Part shown: piece by piece, positions 1 to 8,573 of the stretch
How the letters are laid out: the number at the start of each line of letters is the position of its first letter
Position numbering within the stretch: position 1 is the stretch's first letter
Assembly: GCA_902594855.1 (NCBI GenBank)
Contig: CACJNS010000007.1
Location: forward strand, 1 to 35,113
Reading direction: 5' to 3'
Length of the DNA stretch: 35,113 nucleotides
Source: an uncultured SAR86 cluster bacterium
Lineage (GTDB): Bacteria > Pseudomonadota > Gammaproteobacteria > Magnimaribacterales > AG-339-G14
Position numbers and translations under genes: made by a program
Notes under the pieces: model-generated
What the model saw: only the letters and a program-made list of their open reading frames with translations
The model's database searches: none
What the model was told of the DNA's origin: nothing

Positions 1-1216
1 ATAGCGCACATATGATAAAAAATTCACCAAAACCGTATGAATCAACAATGAAACCAGATGAGCTTGAAATTAATCTTGAAGGTAAAGTTCCTAACAAAAA
101 TAGACCAGCATATTGGGTTGCTGTATAGGTTTTGGATACAACGCTGGAAAGCAAAGATATTACGACCACGACAACAAACCCTTGAGTAAAATTATCAGCA
201 GTGATCGTTAAGATAAGAATGCTTAAATCTTTGCCTACATTATTAAGCAGCAAAAAGAATAAATTAGTCAAAGGAGCTAAAATTGAGCCTGCAATAAGCA
301 TGCTGGCAATTCCAAATCTATGAATTAACAAGCCACCAAATAAACCTCCTGCAATCGTCATGGAAAGACCGTAAAGATTTGTATAGGTAGCCACCTCAGA
401 CTTAGTAAATCCAAGAAATTGATAGAAAGGCATTGCCATAGGGCCAAGAAAAATGTCACTCAACCTATAGGTAAACATAACCAATAACAAAATAATTAAA
501 TGATTTTTATACCTTTGAAATAAATCTAAATATGGATCAAGAAAACTATCCTTAAGCCATTTCCCAAAGTTTGTGAATGGAGATAGCATGGGTTTTGCAA
601 TCCTATCTGGCTCATCCAAAAGGTAAAAAGTAAGAATAGAGAAGCCAATAAAAAATAACCCAAGAAAAACATAAGCAGTCTGGAATCCAAAAATTTCAGC
701 AAGATATAAACCGATAACTTGAGAGATTAAGACCGCTCCAATTCGATAACCTATTACATAAACTGATGATGCTTCTCCCAGCTCTTTTTTTTGAACAAGT
801 TCAATCCTTAGTGCATCTACACAAATATCTTGGGTTGCAGAAAAGATACTTATGAAAAAAGCTATATAAGCAAAAAATAAGATGTTTGAATTTGGATCAA
901 TCATCCCTAATGAGATCACAAAGCAGCCTGTTACAATCTGAGAAAAAATAAGCCAACTTCTTCTCTGCCCCAAGCCACTGAGAATTGGCAAACTTAATCT
1001 ATCAATTAATGGAGCCCATAAAGCTTTAATTGTGTAGACGATAAGAATCAAACTAAAAAGACCGATAGTGCTCTTTTCAATGCCGGCTTCTGCGAGCCAA
1101 TAATTTAAAGGATCTATCAGTAATCCTAAAGGGATCCCTGATAAACAACCCAATAATATAATTTGTAGATTTTTCTTCTGAAAATAAGCCAGAAAAGATT
1201 GACTAAATGAAGCCAT
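1..1216 (-). CDS. ampG: AmpG-like muropeptide permease (MFS), 3' end beyond window
   Basis: The frame opens at ATG 1216 and stays open to base 1 (405 codons), so the C-terminus lies outside the window. The product is a polytopic membrane protein of the PAT/AmpG branch of the major facilitator superfamily. The N-terminal half has the AmpG-like stretch GIPLGLLIDPLNYWLAEAGI followed by many hydrophobic helices, and the later segment LDEPDR lies before a cytoplasmic loop. AmpG proteins import GlcNAc-anhydroMurNAc peptides from the periplasm for peptidoglycan recycling. The ATG overlaps the yajQ stop by one base (TAATG), and ampD, the amidase acting on the imported product, lies one gene upstream, which supports the substrate assignment. 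A related PAT-family acetyl-CoA or siderophore transporter is the alternative. Confidence 0.75.
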   Translation of the reverse strand, partial: MASFSQSFLAYFQKKNLQIILLGCLSGIPLGLLIDPLNYWLAEAGIEKSTIGLFSLILIVYTIKALWAPLIDRLSLPILSGLGQRRSWLIFSQIVTGCFVISLGMIDPNSNILFFAYIAFFISIFSATQDICVDALRIELVQKKELGEASSVYVIGYRIGAVLISQVIGLYLAEIFGFQTAYVFLGLFFIGFSILTFYLLDEPDRIAKPMLSPFTNFGKWLKDSFLDPYLDLFQRYKNHLIILLLVMFTYRLSDIFLGPMAMPFYQFLGFTKSEVATYTNLYGLSMTIAGGLFGGLLIHRFGIASMLIAGSILAPLTNLFFLLLNNVGKDLSILILTITADNFTQGFVVVVVISLLSSVVSKTYTATQYAGLFLLGTLPSRLISSSSGFIVDSYGFGEFFIICAL

Positions 1217-1698
1217 TAATCCCTAAAATTTTTAAATTGCAAAGGCAGCTCAAAATCAAGCGATTTAATTTCAGCCATAATTGATTGCAAGTCATCCCTC
1301 TTCTTTCCAGAAATTCTAACCGTATCCCCTTGGATGGAAGACTGGACTTTGATTTTTGAGGATTTAACAGCTTGGTTTATCATCCGACCAATATCTTGAG
1401 AGATACCTTCATTAACAATAATCTCTTTTGATGCTTGGTTATTGGATTCAATTGTTGCATCCTCAGAAAGACATTTAATATCAATGCCCCTTTTGGCGAG
1501 AGATTCTTTCAGTATTGGAAGCATTTGATCAATTTGAAAAGATTGTTGAGACTTCAAAGTAATTTTATTTTCATTTTGGAGAATCTCAGAATCAGTGCCT
1601 TTGAAATCAAATCTGTTTCCAATAACTCTATTAGCTTGATCTATGGCATTGGTCAGCTCATGTTGATCAACTTTGGATTCGATATCAAAAGAAGGCAT
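1216..1698 (-). CDS. yajQ: YajQ family nucleotide-binding protein
   Basis: This 160-residue protein matches the YajQ family along its whole length. It starts MPSFDIESKVD, has the conserved RFDFKGTD segment near residue 30, and ends with SLDFELPLQFKNFRD, the typical YajQ tail. Members are small cytoplasmic proteins with two ferredoxin-like domains; some bind cyclic di-GMP, and tRNA or nucleotide binding has also been reported. Which ligand applies here cannot be read from sequence. Its ATG overlaps the ampD stop by one base and its stop overlaps the ampG start by one base, so it is embedded in the cell-wall recycling group, probably by operon packing rather than shared function. Confidence 0.93.
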   Translation of the reverse strand: MPSFDIESKVDQHELTNAIDQANRVIGNRFDFKGTDSEILQNENKITLKSQQSFQIDQMLPILKESLAKRGIDIKCLSEDATIESNNQASKEIIVNEGISQDIGRMINQAVKSSKIKVQSSIQGDTVRISGKKRDDLQSIMAEIKSLDFELPLQFKNFRD

Positions 1699-2240
1699 TA
1701 TTTGATTATTCTATCTTTAAATTTATCCCAATCGAACCCCTTTCCTGGATCAGATTTCCTTCCTGGAGCTATATCACTATGTCCAACAATTCGATCGAGA
1801 GTAATTCTTGGAAGCTCTGACATTAAGGTGCTTGTAAGAGATACTAGGGATTCGTATTGATTCTCCTCAAAACAATCAACATCAGTGCCTTCAAGCTCAA
1901 TTCCAATTGAGTAATCATTACAATCTTCTCTTCCTTCAAAACTTGAAACCCCTGCGTGCCAAGCTCTGTCTAAAATTGAAACAAATTGGATAATTTCTCC
2001 ATCTCTTTTTATCAAAAAATGGCTTGATACCTTCAATTCTTTTATTTCTTGAAAATATTTGTCTTTTGAATGGTCAAGTTTATTTTGAAAAAAGTCTTCT
2101 ACAAAGCTATTGCCAAAAATTCCCGGTGGAAGGCTTATAGAATGGATCACAATTAAATCTATCTCTTCGTTGGATCTGACATCATAATTAGGAGAAGGAC
2201 ATCTGTTTGCTTTATCCAACCAGCCTTTTTCAAGTCTCAT
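1698..2240 (-). CDS. ampD: 1,6-anhydro-N-acetylmuramyl-L-alanine amidase AmpD
   Basis: This cytosolic zinc amidase removes the peptide from anhydroMurNAc-peptides during peptidoglycan recycling. The 180-residue length is close to E. coli AmpD. The zinc ligands H33 (VIHS), H154 (VGHSD) and D164 (KSDPG) are all present, with K162 in the APGRKSDPG motif and the acidic pair around E115/E117 (IELEG), so the enzyme looks intact. There is no signal peptide, which fits the cytosolic AmpD rather than the periplasmic AmiD type. It overlaps dadA by 11 bases upstream and yajQ by one base downstream. With the AmpG-like permease two genes on, uptake and cleavage of muropeptides are encoded together. Confidence 0.94.
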   Translation of the reverse strand: MRLEKGWLDKANRCPSPNYDVRSNEEIDLIVIHSISLPPGIFGNSFVEDFFQNKLDHSKDKYFQEIKELKVSSHFLIKRDGEIIQFVSILDRAWHAGVSSFEGREDCNDYSIGIELEGTDVDCFEENQYESLVSLTSTLMSELPRITLDRIVGHSDIAPGRKSDPGKGFDWDKFKDRIIK

Positions 2241-3468
2241 TTAATATTTTTTTAGCTAATATTTCTGCAGTCTCTGCACTAAGTGTCCATCCAAGATGCC
2301 CATGACCAGTGTTATAAAAAATATCTCCAAGATTGCTTTCAAAAAGAAGAGGCATCATATCTGGAGTCATTGGCCTAAGTCCTGCCCAAGGTGTGTAGCT
2401 CTCGGTACTCACATCTGGAAAATATTTTTTTACCCAGTTTAGTAATGGTCTGACCCTGTCTTGCCTTATATCTTTGTTGTATCCTGCTAATTCTGCTGTT
2501 CCTGCAACCCTGAGTCTATTGCCTAATCTACTTGAAACAATTTTTACTGGATCATCGATCAGGGAAACTTTAGGGGCTGCTTCCTGAGAAACTTGATCAT
2601 TTAGATTGATGGTTACGCTGTAACCTTTTACTGGATAGACTTGCATTCTATCACCCAATACATTGGCGAACTTTTGAGTGTCGACACCTGCACAAATCGC
2701 TACCTTATCAAACTCCAAACCCTCAGTAATATTTCCATCGGAAATTGAAACAATCACACAATCTTTTTCTTTATAAATTGTTTCTACCTCAGAATTAAAT
2801 TTAGAAACAAGTTTATATTTATCTTCAAGCACCTTATGAAGATTCACACAAAATTTATGGATATCTCCGCTTGCATCTGATTTTGTATAAATACCACCGA
2901 CAATTTTTTTTGTATTTTTGTCTGTTTTGAATGCTGGCTCCAAGTCCTCAATCTCATCAAGATCTAAATAATCCCACTCCATTCCATCTTGCTCAATCCA
3001 ATTCTTTTTTTCTCTAGCAGCTTGCAATTCACTTTCATTATCATAAATATGAAGTAATCCCTTTTTTAATAAATTAAATTCAATTTTTTCATCATCAGCA
3101 ATTTTAAAATAATGTTCTCTAGCTTTTTTTGCCATATCTATTGTTTTTAGGGTATTTGATTTATGCTTACCGGAAAAAGTTGCTGCAAGAAATCCAAGCA
3201 TCCATTTATACTTATTTACATTTGGGGTTGGATTGAAGAGAAGAGGAGCATCCTTCTGAAACATCCATTTTATTCCATTAAATAAATTTTTTGTTGTGTT
3301 CCAAGTTTCAGCATTACTGGCGCTTAATTGGCCCCCATTTGCATAACTGGTGGCCATTGCAGGATATCTTCTAGCATCTATTAGCGTAACTTTATGACCC
3401 CTTTTAGCTAATGAATAAGCAGTTGTAATCCCTGCTATACCTGACCCTATGACACCAATTCTTTTCAT
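2230..3468 (-). CDS. dadA: D-amino acid dehydrogenase, DadA type
   Basis: This flavoprotein oxidises D-amino acids, mainly D-alanine, to 2-oxoacids and ammonia and passes electrons to the respiratory chain from the inner face of the membrane. At the N-terminus, IGVIGSGIAGITTAYSLA (residues 4-21) is the FAD-binding dinucleotide fold, followed by the acidic end LIDA. The DadA hallmarks ATSYANGGQLSASNAETWN (residues 39-57) and, near the C-terminus, PWAGLRPMTPDMMPL and NTGHGHLGWT are present. At 412 residues it is about 20 shorter than E. coli DadA. No alanine racemase gene is adjacent. The overlap with ispH (4 bases) and with ampD (11 bases) shows tight coupling. Lying beside ampD and ampG, it may consume D-alanine released during wall recycling; that is inference. 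Confidence 0.88.
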   Translation of the reverse strand: MKRIGVIGSGIAGITTAYSLAKRGHKVTLIDARRYPAMATSYANGGQLSASNAETWNTTKNLFNGIKWMFQKDAPLLFNPTPNVNKYKWMLGFLAATFSGKHKSNTLKTIDMAKKAREHYFKIADDEKIEFNLLKKGLLHIYDNESELQAAREKKNWIEQDGMEWDYLDLDEIEDLEPAFKTDKNTKKIVGGIYTKSDASGDIHKFCVNLHKVLEDKYKLVSKFNSEVETIYKEKDCVIVSISDGNITEGLEFDKVAICAGVDTQKFANVLGDRMQVYPVKGYSVTINLNDQVSQEAAPKVSLIDDPVKIVSSRLGNRLRVAGTAELAGYNKDIRQDRVRPLLNWVKKYFPDVSTESYTPWAGLRPMTPDMMPLLFESNLGDIFYNTGHGHLGWTLSAETAEILAKKILNET

Positions 3469-4406
3469 GAAACTAATTCTTTTGGAAGTTTAAAATTTAC
3501 TGATTCTTTTAACCCGTCCAGTTCCTGAGACATTTCGAATCCCAATTTTTGACATTTTGAAACAATGCTTTGAACTAAAGACTCAGGAGCAGAAGCCCCA
3601 GCGGATATTCCTAATTTAAAAACTCCATCTAGTTGTTCAGGAGCTATCTCATTGGGATCATCAACTAATATGGATTTTACGCCACAATTTTCTGATAATT
3701 CTTTTAATCTATTTGAATTAGAACTGTTGTTTGAACCCACAATTATTATGAGTTCTGTTTCTAATGCGAGCTGTTTTACAGCATCTTGTCTATTTTGTGT
3801 TGCGTAACAAATATCATCTGAAGATGGGCTTATTAGTTTAGGGAAACGCTTTTTCAAAATATTTATAATCGATTTTGTATCATCCACAGATAAAGTTGTT
3901 TGAGTAACCATAGCCAAATTGGAAGGTTGATCTATTTCTATATTTTTTGCATCAATTTCTGACTCAACTAAATAAATTTTACCTTTTGAGTCATGAGGAA
4001 ATCTTCCAAGAGTTCCTTCCACTTCAGGATGGTTATCATGCCCAACCAAAATAATATCCAAACCTTGCCTCGCATATCTGATGACCTCCATATGAACTTT
4101 TGTAACCAAAGGGCATGTTGCATCAAAATAATTCAAGTTCTTTATTTCAGCATCATCGACAACTTTTTTAGAAACCCCATGAGCAGAAAAGATGGTTATT
4201 GCACCTTCTGGTATTTCATCAATTTGTTCAACAAAAATTGCTCCTTTAGATTTTAGATCTTCTACAACATTTCGATTATGAACTACCTCATGTCTAACAT
4301 ATACCGGCGGACCGAATTTCAATAATGCCTGATTAACAATTTCAATGGCACGATCTACTCCAGCACAAAATCCTCTTGGATTTGCTAACTTAATCTCTCT
4401 TTTCAA
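3465..4406 (-). CDS. ispH: 4-hydroxy-3-methylbut-2-enyl diphosphate reductase IspH
   Basis: IspH (LytB) makes IPP and DMAPP in the last step of the MEP isoprenoid pathway, using a [4Fe-4S] cluster. The three cluster cysteines are C14 (GFCAGV), C98 (DATCPL) and C200 (DICYAT). The substrate residues H43, H126 and E128 are also visible, so the protein is complete at 313 residues. The start is TTG, not ATG: the codon at 4406 overlaps the lspA TGA by 4 bases (TTGA) and has an AAGGAG ribosome site 8 bases upstream. The gene usually found between lspA and ispH in gammaproteobacteria (fkpB) is absent. The preceding MEP enzyme, IspG, is encoded elsewhere in the window (26602-27714). Confidence 0.96.
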   Translation of the reverse strand: MKREIKLANPRGFCAGVDRAIEIVNQALLKFGPPVYVRHEVVHNRNVVEDLKSKGAIFVEQIDEIPEGAITIFSAHGVSKKVVDDAEIKNLNYFDATCPLVTKVHMEVIRYARQGLDIILVGHDNHPEVEGTLGRFPHDSKGKIYLVESEIDAKNIEIDQPSNLAMVTQTTLSVDDTKSIINILKKRFPKLISPSSDDICYATQNRQDAVKQLALETELIIIVGSNNSSNSNRLKELSENCGVKSILVDDPNEIAPEQLDGVFKLGISAGASAPESLVQSIVSKCQKLGFEMSQELDGLKESVNFKLPKELVS

Positions 4407-4867
4407 GAGTTTTGCTCCTTAACTTTAAAATAATTTATCAGATAAAGTACTATTCCAATTGTTATAAATACATCAGCTAAATTAAATACATAAGGATTGA
4501 ATGTAATAGCAATAAAATCAACCACGTGCCCTAAAAGAACCCTATCAAACAAGTTACCAAATCCTCCTGCAAGAATTAGACTCAAAGATGTCAATTGAGT
4601 TTTATTAGGCCTTTCTTGGTTTATAAATATCAACCAAACTAAGTAAAGGCAGATTAAAAAGACAAGCAAGCTAAACACAAATCCTAGATTCAAGCTCTCA
4701 TTATTAAGAATATTAAAAGCTACTCCGTAATTAGGGATGTACACAAAATCAAGCAAATTGAAGATGCTTTTGGATTGATAAAGTTCAAAGTTTAATCTAA
4801 CTAAATATTTAGAAAATTGATCGACTGTAAAAAGACCAAAAATAAATATCCCTAGATAGATTTTCAT
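4403..4867 (-). CDS. lspA: Lipoprotein signal peptidase LspA
   Basis: This is signal peptidase II, an inner-membrane aspartyl protease that cleaves prolipoproteins before the lipid-modified cysteine. The 154 residues contain four hydrophobic segments. The catalytic pair is D117 (HVVDFI) and D132 (FNLADVFI), and the conserved GGFGNLFDR motif is at 101-109. Length is slightly short of E. coli LspA (164). The gene overlaps ileS upstream and ispH downstream by 4 bases each, the classic ileS-lspA coupling. A visible client in the window is BamB, which has a lipobox. Confidence 0.95.
   Translation of the reverse strand: MKIYLGIFIFGLFTVDQFSKYLVRLNFELYQSKSIFNLLDFVYIPNYGVAFNILNNESLNLGFVFSLLVFLICLYLVWLIFINQERPNKTQLTSLSLILAGGFGNLFDRVLLGHVVDFIAITFNPYVFNLADVFITIGIVLYLINYFKVKEQNS
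4415..4420 (-). promoter_or_regulatory. Ribosome binding site deciding the TTG start of ispH
   Basis: AAGGAG on the minus strand lies inside the last codons of lspA, with 8 bases to TTG 4406. No ATG is available before the conserved N-terminus, so this site fixes TTG as the start. Confidence 0.7.
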
Positions 4868-7623
4868 ATCAAGAGTCTTACTTCCCCGGGAAAAGACAGG
4901 TTAGACAAACATCTTGAACAAATTTTGCTGCCTTGATAAAGAGACAAATCTGGCAATCGATGCCAGCATCTTTCGCATTTTTCATGACTCGATAAATTGA
5001 TATCTATCTGAATTTCTTCTATTCCATCTGCAACCAATAATGTTACTTTTGAAACCAAAAAAAGAAACTTAAGCTCATCGCCATATTTTGAAAATTTAAA
5101 AAAGTCATTCTCATTACATGAAATATGAACTTCTGAATCAAGAGAAGAGCCGATTGATCCTTTCTCCCTAAAAATTTCAATTTTTTTATTAACTTCATCT
5201 TTTAAATTGATTAAATCATTCCAAACATCTAGATCAATATCAAAATTATCATCTAGAAAGTACCATTCTTCTTCAAATATTGACCTTCCATTATGACTTA
5301 ACTCTTGCCATGCTTCCTCAGCAGTGAAACTTATTATTGGGCTAACCCACCTTAAGAGCATTTGAAGCACATGAAACATTGCCGTTTGCGAAGATCTCCT
5401 AGCAGGACCATCTTGATGTGACGTATAAGCTCTATCTTTTATGATATCTAAATAAAAGCTACCTAACTCATTTGAACAAAAGTTAAGGATTTTTTGGAAA
5501 GCAAGGTGAAAATCGAAGTTTTCATAATCCGCTACGATGTCTTTTTGAATATTCATTGCTTTAGAGACTATGAATAAATCTAATTCGACAAGATCTTTAC
5601 TTTGTACTAGATTATTTTTTTGGTCGAAATCATATAAGTTACTTAAAAGAAATCTTATAGTATTTCTTATTTTTCTATATGAGTCGGTGGTTCTATCGAG
5701 AATTTCATTGGAAAAATTCATCTCATTTCTAAATTCTGTTGATGCAACCCAAGCCCTTAAAATGTCTGCACCTTTTTGATTCCAAATAGATTGAGGAGAG
5801 ACAACATTTCCTAGTGATTTAGACATTTTTTTTCCTTCACTATCAACGACAAATCCATGAGTAACTACATTTCTAAAAGGGGGCAGATCATTAATAGTCA
5901 TTCCTGTTAGCAAAGATGATTGGAACCAACCTCTATGCTGATCAGATCCCTCCAAATATAAATCTGCTGGTTGTGATAAACCTCTTTGTTCATTAAGAAC
6001 GCAATAATGTGTTACACCAGAGTCAAACCAGACATCTAAAATATCCATTACTGGCTCATAATCCTCTCCCACATTGACTGTTTCTAAGTTCTGCTCAAAC
6101 CATACATCTGTTCCAGACTTTTCAACCTCATCAGCAACCTTTTGCATGATTGATAATGTATCTGGATGGAGTTCTCCTGTTTTCTTGTGTAAATAAAGTG
6201 CGATAGGGACGCCCCATGTTCGCTGCCTAGAAATACACCAGTCTGGCCTCTCTTCCATCATGCTAGTGATCCTAGACTTACCCCAATCTGGCATCCAATT
6301 TACAGAATCAATCGAGTTTATAGAATTTTGCAATAAGTTTTCAGCTGTCATAGAAATAAACCACTGCGGTGTCGCTCTATAAAATAGGGGCGTTTTATGT
6401 CTCCAACAATGAGGAAAACTATGTTGATAAGACTCTTTGGATAAAAGATTTGAAGTTTCTTCCAACATTTCTATTGATTTTTTATTTGCCTCCTCTAAAT
6501 TCATTCCAGAAAAATCTTTTGCATCATCGGTAAAAGTTCCATCCGGACCAACGTAATTCAGTATCTCGAGGTTATACTTGTTACTTGCATGAAAATCTTC
6601 AAGCCCATGAGCTGGAGCTGTATGAACAACTCCCGTACCCATTTCAATAGTTACGTGATCTCCCAATATGACAGTAGACTTTCTATCAAAATAAGGATGC
6701 CTTGCTTCAATAGACTCTAGGTTTGATCCGGGTATTGTCGACAAGGTAGAAAAATCTGTTATTGAACATCTTTTCATAACGCTTTCAACTAATGCTTTGG
6801 AAATAATTAGACACTGTTTCTTATTCTCTATCTGAACTTCGATTAAAGAATACTCAAGATTTGAATTGACTGATAAAGCAACGTTCCCAGGAATAGTCCA
6901 AGGAGTTGTAGTCCATGAAAGGAAGGAGGTTTTTATATCACCTTTCACTGATGTGTTAAAAATTTTATTCACTGCGGATGTTTCCACCTCAAATAGAAAA
7001 TCTATTGAAACAGACAATTTATCTTTGTACTCCACTTCCGCTTCAGCAAGAGCAGAATTGCAATCAGGGCACCAATAAACTGGCTTATCTCCTTTAACTA
7101 AATGGCCTGATTTAACAATCTCAGAAAGGGCTCTAATTATTCCTGCCTCAAAAGAAAAATCCATAGTTTTATAAGGATTGTTCCAGTCAGCCAAAACACC
7201 TAATCGCTTGAAATCCTTCTTTTGAATAGCTATTTGTTGGTTTGCATAATCACGACACTTAGCCCTGAAGTCTTTAGCTGGTAAGTCTATATTTGGTTTC
7301 CCAGATTTTTGTTCCACATTCAACTCTATAGGTAATCCATGACAATCCCATCCCGGAACAAAAGAAACGTTATATCCAGATAGCAATCTAGATTTACAGG
7401 CAATATCCTTCAAAGTTTTATTGATACTTGTACCCAGATGAATGGGGCCATTTGCATAAGGAGGCCCATCATGAAAAGTAAACTTAGGTTTATTCTTATT
7501 TTGTTCTTGGAGAGAATCATATAAATTTATTTCTTCCCAATATTTAAGAATATCTGGCTCTTTTTGAGCCAAATTTGCTTTCATGGAGAATTTAGTCTTT
7601 GGAAGATTTAGGGTATCTTTCAT
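4864..7623 (-). CDS. ileS: Isoleucyl-tRNA synthetase
   Basis: This class I synthetase charges tRNA-Ile and edits mischarged valine. The HIGH-type motif HLGT is at 62-65 in PYANGPIHLGT and the KMSKS loop at 599-603. The editing domain shows the threonine-rich TTTPWT near 238 and GTGVVHTAPAHGLED at 329-343 with the essential aspartate D343. A C-terminal zinc-binding module has paired cysteines in CERCWHR and CSRCL, as in the E. coli type enzyme. The 919-residue length fits bacterial type IleS (E. coli 938). The ATG overlaps the ribF stop by 4 bases and the stop overlaps lspA by 4 bases. Confidence 0.97.
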   Translation of the reverse strand: MKDTLNLPKTKFSMKANLAQKEPDILKYWEEINLYDSLQEQNKNKPKFTFHDGPPYANGPIHLGTSINKTLKDIACKSRLLSGYNVSFVPGWDCHGLPIELNVEQKSGKPNIDLPAKDFRAKCRDYANQQIAIQKKDFKRLGVLADWNNPYKTMDFSFEAGIIRALSEIVKSGHLVKGDKPVYWCPDCNSALAEAEVEYKDKLSVSIDFLFEVETSAVNKIFNTSVKGDIKTSFLSWTTTPWTIPGNVALSVNSNLEYSLIEVQIENKKQCLIISKALVESVMKRCSITDFSTLSTIPGSNLESIEARHPYFDRKSTVILGDHVTIEMGTGVVHTAPAHGLEDFHASNKYNLEILNYVGPDGTFTDDAKDFSGMNLEEANKKSIEMLEETSNLLSKESYQHSFPHCWRHKTPLFYRATPQWFISMTAENLLQNSINSIDSVNWMPDWGKSRITSMMEERPDWCISRQRTWGVPIALYLHKKTGELHPDTLSIMQKVADEVEKSGTDVWFEQNLETVNVGEDYEPVMDILDVWFDSGVTHYCVLNEQRGLSQPADLYLEGSDQHRGWFQSSLLTGMTINDLPPFRNVVTHGFVVDSEGKKMSKSLGNVVSPQSIWNQKGADILRAWVASTEFRNEMNFSNEILDRTTDSYRKIRNTIRFLLSNLYDFDQKNNLVQSKDLVELDLFIVSKAMNIQKDIVADYENFDFHLAFQKILNFCSNELGSFYLDIIKDRAYTSHQDGPARRSSQTAMFHVLQMLLRWVSPIISFTAEEAWQELSHNGRSIFEEEWYFLDDNFDIDLDVWNDLINLKDEVNKKIEIFREKGSIGSSLDSEVHISCNENDFFKFSKYGDELKFLFLVSKVTLLVADGIEEIQIDINLSSHEKCERCWHRLPDLSLYQGSKICSRCLSNLSFPGEVRLLI

Positions 7624-8573
7624 AGAATCGAATTAAATGTGCTCAACGTGAAGGAAATATCTTTTTTTATCTGTTCTTTAAGCTCTTCTAAACCTGAAAA
7701 TTTCTTTTCATCTCTTACTTTAAAGCAAAATTCTACTTGAATTCTTTGGCCATAGATATCTTCTGAAAAATTAAATATATGTACCTCAAGCACAGGCATA
7801 GTTCCTCCAATTGTAGGACGAAGACCCATATTAGCAATGCCAAAAAAATTTCTATCTTTGATTTGAATTTTTACTCCATAAACTCCATTGATGGGTAAAT
7901 TTGTTTTAGGCAACCAAAGATTAGCGGTCGGTACATCTATTGTTCTTCCTAGCTGATTTCCGCGAACTACCTTTCCAGAAAAGGTATAAGGTCTATCAAG
8001 AAGTTCTTTTGCTTCATCAAAGTTATTATTTAATAGAACCTCCCTTATTCGAGTGCTGCTTACTCTTTTGCCTTTAACCTTAAATGTCTCTGTTTTAAGT
8101 ACTTCAATCCCTTTTTTTTTGCCCCAATTTGAAAGAAAATTAAAATCGCCTTTTCTGTCCTTTCCAAACTTGAAATCATCTCCAATCATCAGTGACTTAA
8201 TTTGAAGATTACCAAGGATGTCTTGAGCGAAAATCTCAGGCGTCATTCTTTTTAAGCTATTATTGAACTTGAGAAAGAAAGCAACATCAACTCCATTCTT
8301 TTTTAAGCTTAAATATTTATCTCTCCAGGGGGAAATTCTTGGTGGTGCCTCAACAGAAGATATTTCTTCAGCAAAAAATTCTTTTGCATGAGGTTCAGTA
8401 AAAATAACCATCCTCTTTAGCTTTTTTCTATTAGCAATTGAAAGCATGTTTTTAAGAATTTCTTTATGGCCTAAATGTAAGCCATCAAAATTTCCTATAG
8501 TTGCAATGAATGAGTCATCTGGATGCTTTTTTTTAAAAAGCTCTATGTTGGACTGACCTCTAATCAAATACAT
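7620..8573 (-). CDS. ribF: Bifunctional riboflavin kinase / FMN adenylyltransferase RibF
   Basis: RibF converts riboflavin to FMN and then FAD in the cytosol. The N-terminal nucleotidyltransferase domain has GNFDGLHLGH at about 27-36 and the SSTRIRE motif in the middle. The C-terminal flavokinase domain has GRTIDVPTAN, GVYGV and ANMGLRPT. The 317 residues match the usual ~310. The order murJ-ribF-ileS-lspA is the normal gammaproteobacterial one (rpsT, often near murJ, is not in this gap). It starts at ATG one base into the murJ stop. FAD made here serves several products in this window (SdhA, DadA and the GltD-like protein). Confidence 0.95.
   Translation of the reverse strand: MYLIRGQSNIELFKKKHPDDSFIATIGNFDGLHLGHKEILKNMLSIANRKKLKRMVIFTEPHAKEFFAEEISSVEAPPRISPWRDKYLSLKKNGVDVAFFLKFNNSLKRMTPEIFAQDILGNLQIKSLMIGDDFKFGKDRKGDFNFLSNWGKKKGIEVLKTETFKVKGKRVSSTRIREVLLNNNFDEAKELLDRPYTFSGKVVRGNQLGRTIDVPTANLWLPKTNLPINGVYGVKIQIKDRNFFGIANMGLRPTIGGTMPVLEVHIFNFSEDIYGQRIQVEFCFKVRDEKKFSGLEELKEQIKKDISFTLSTFNSIL

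Noticed and set aside
1435..1860. 141-codon open frame on the plus strand
   Set aside because: Antisense across yajQ and ampD, both well supported; no recognisable features.
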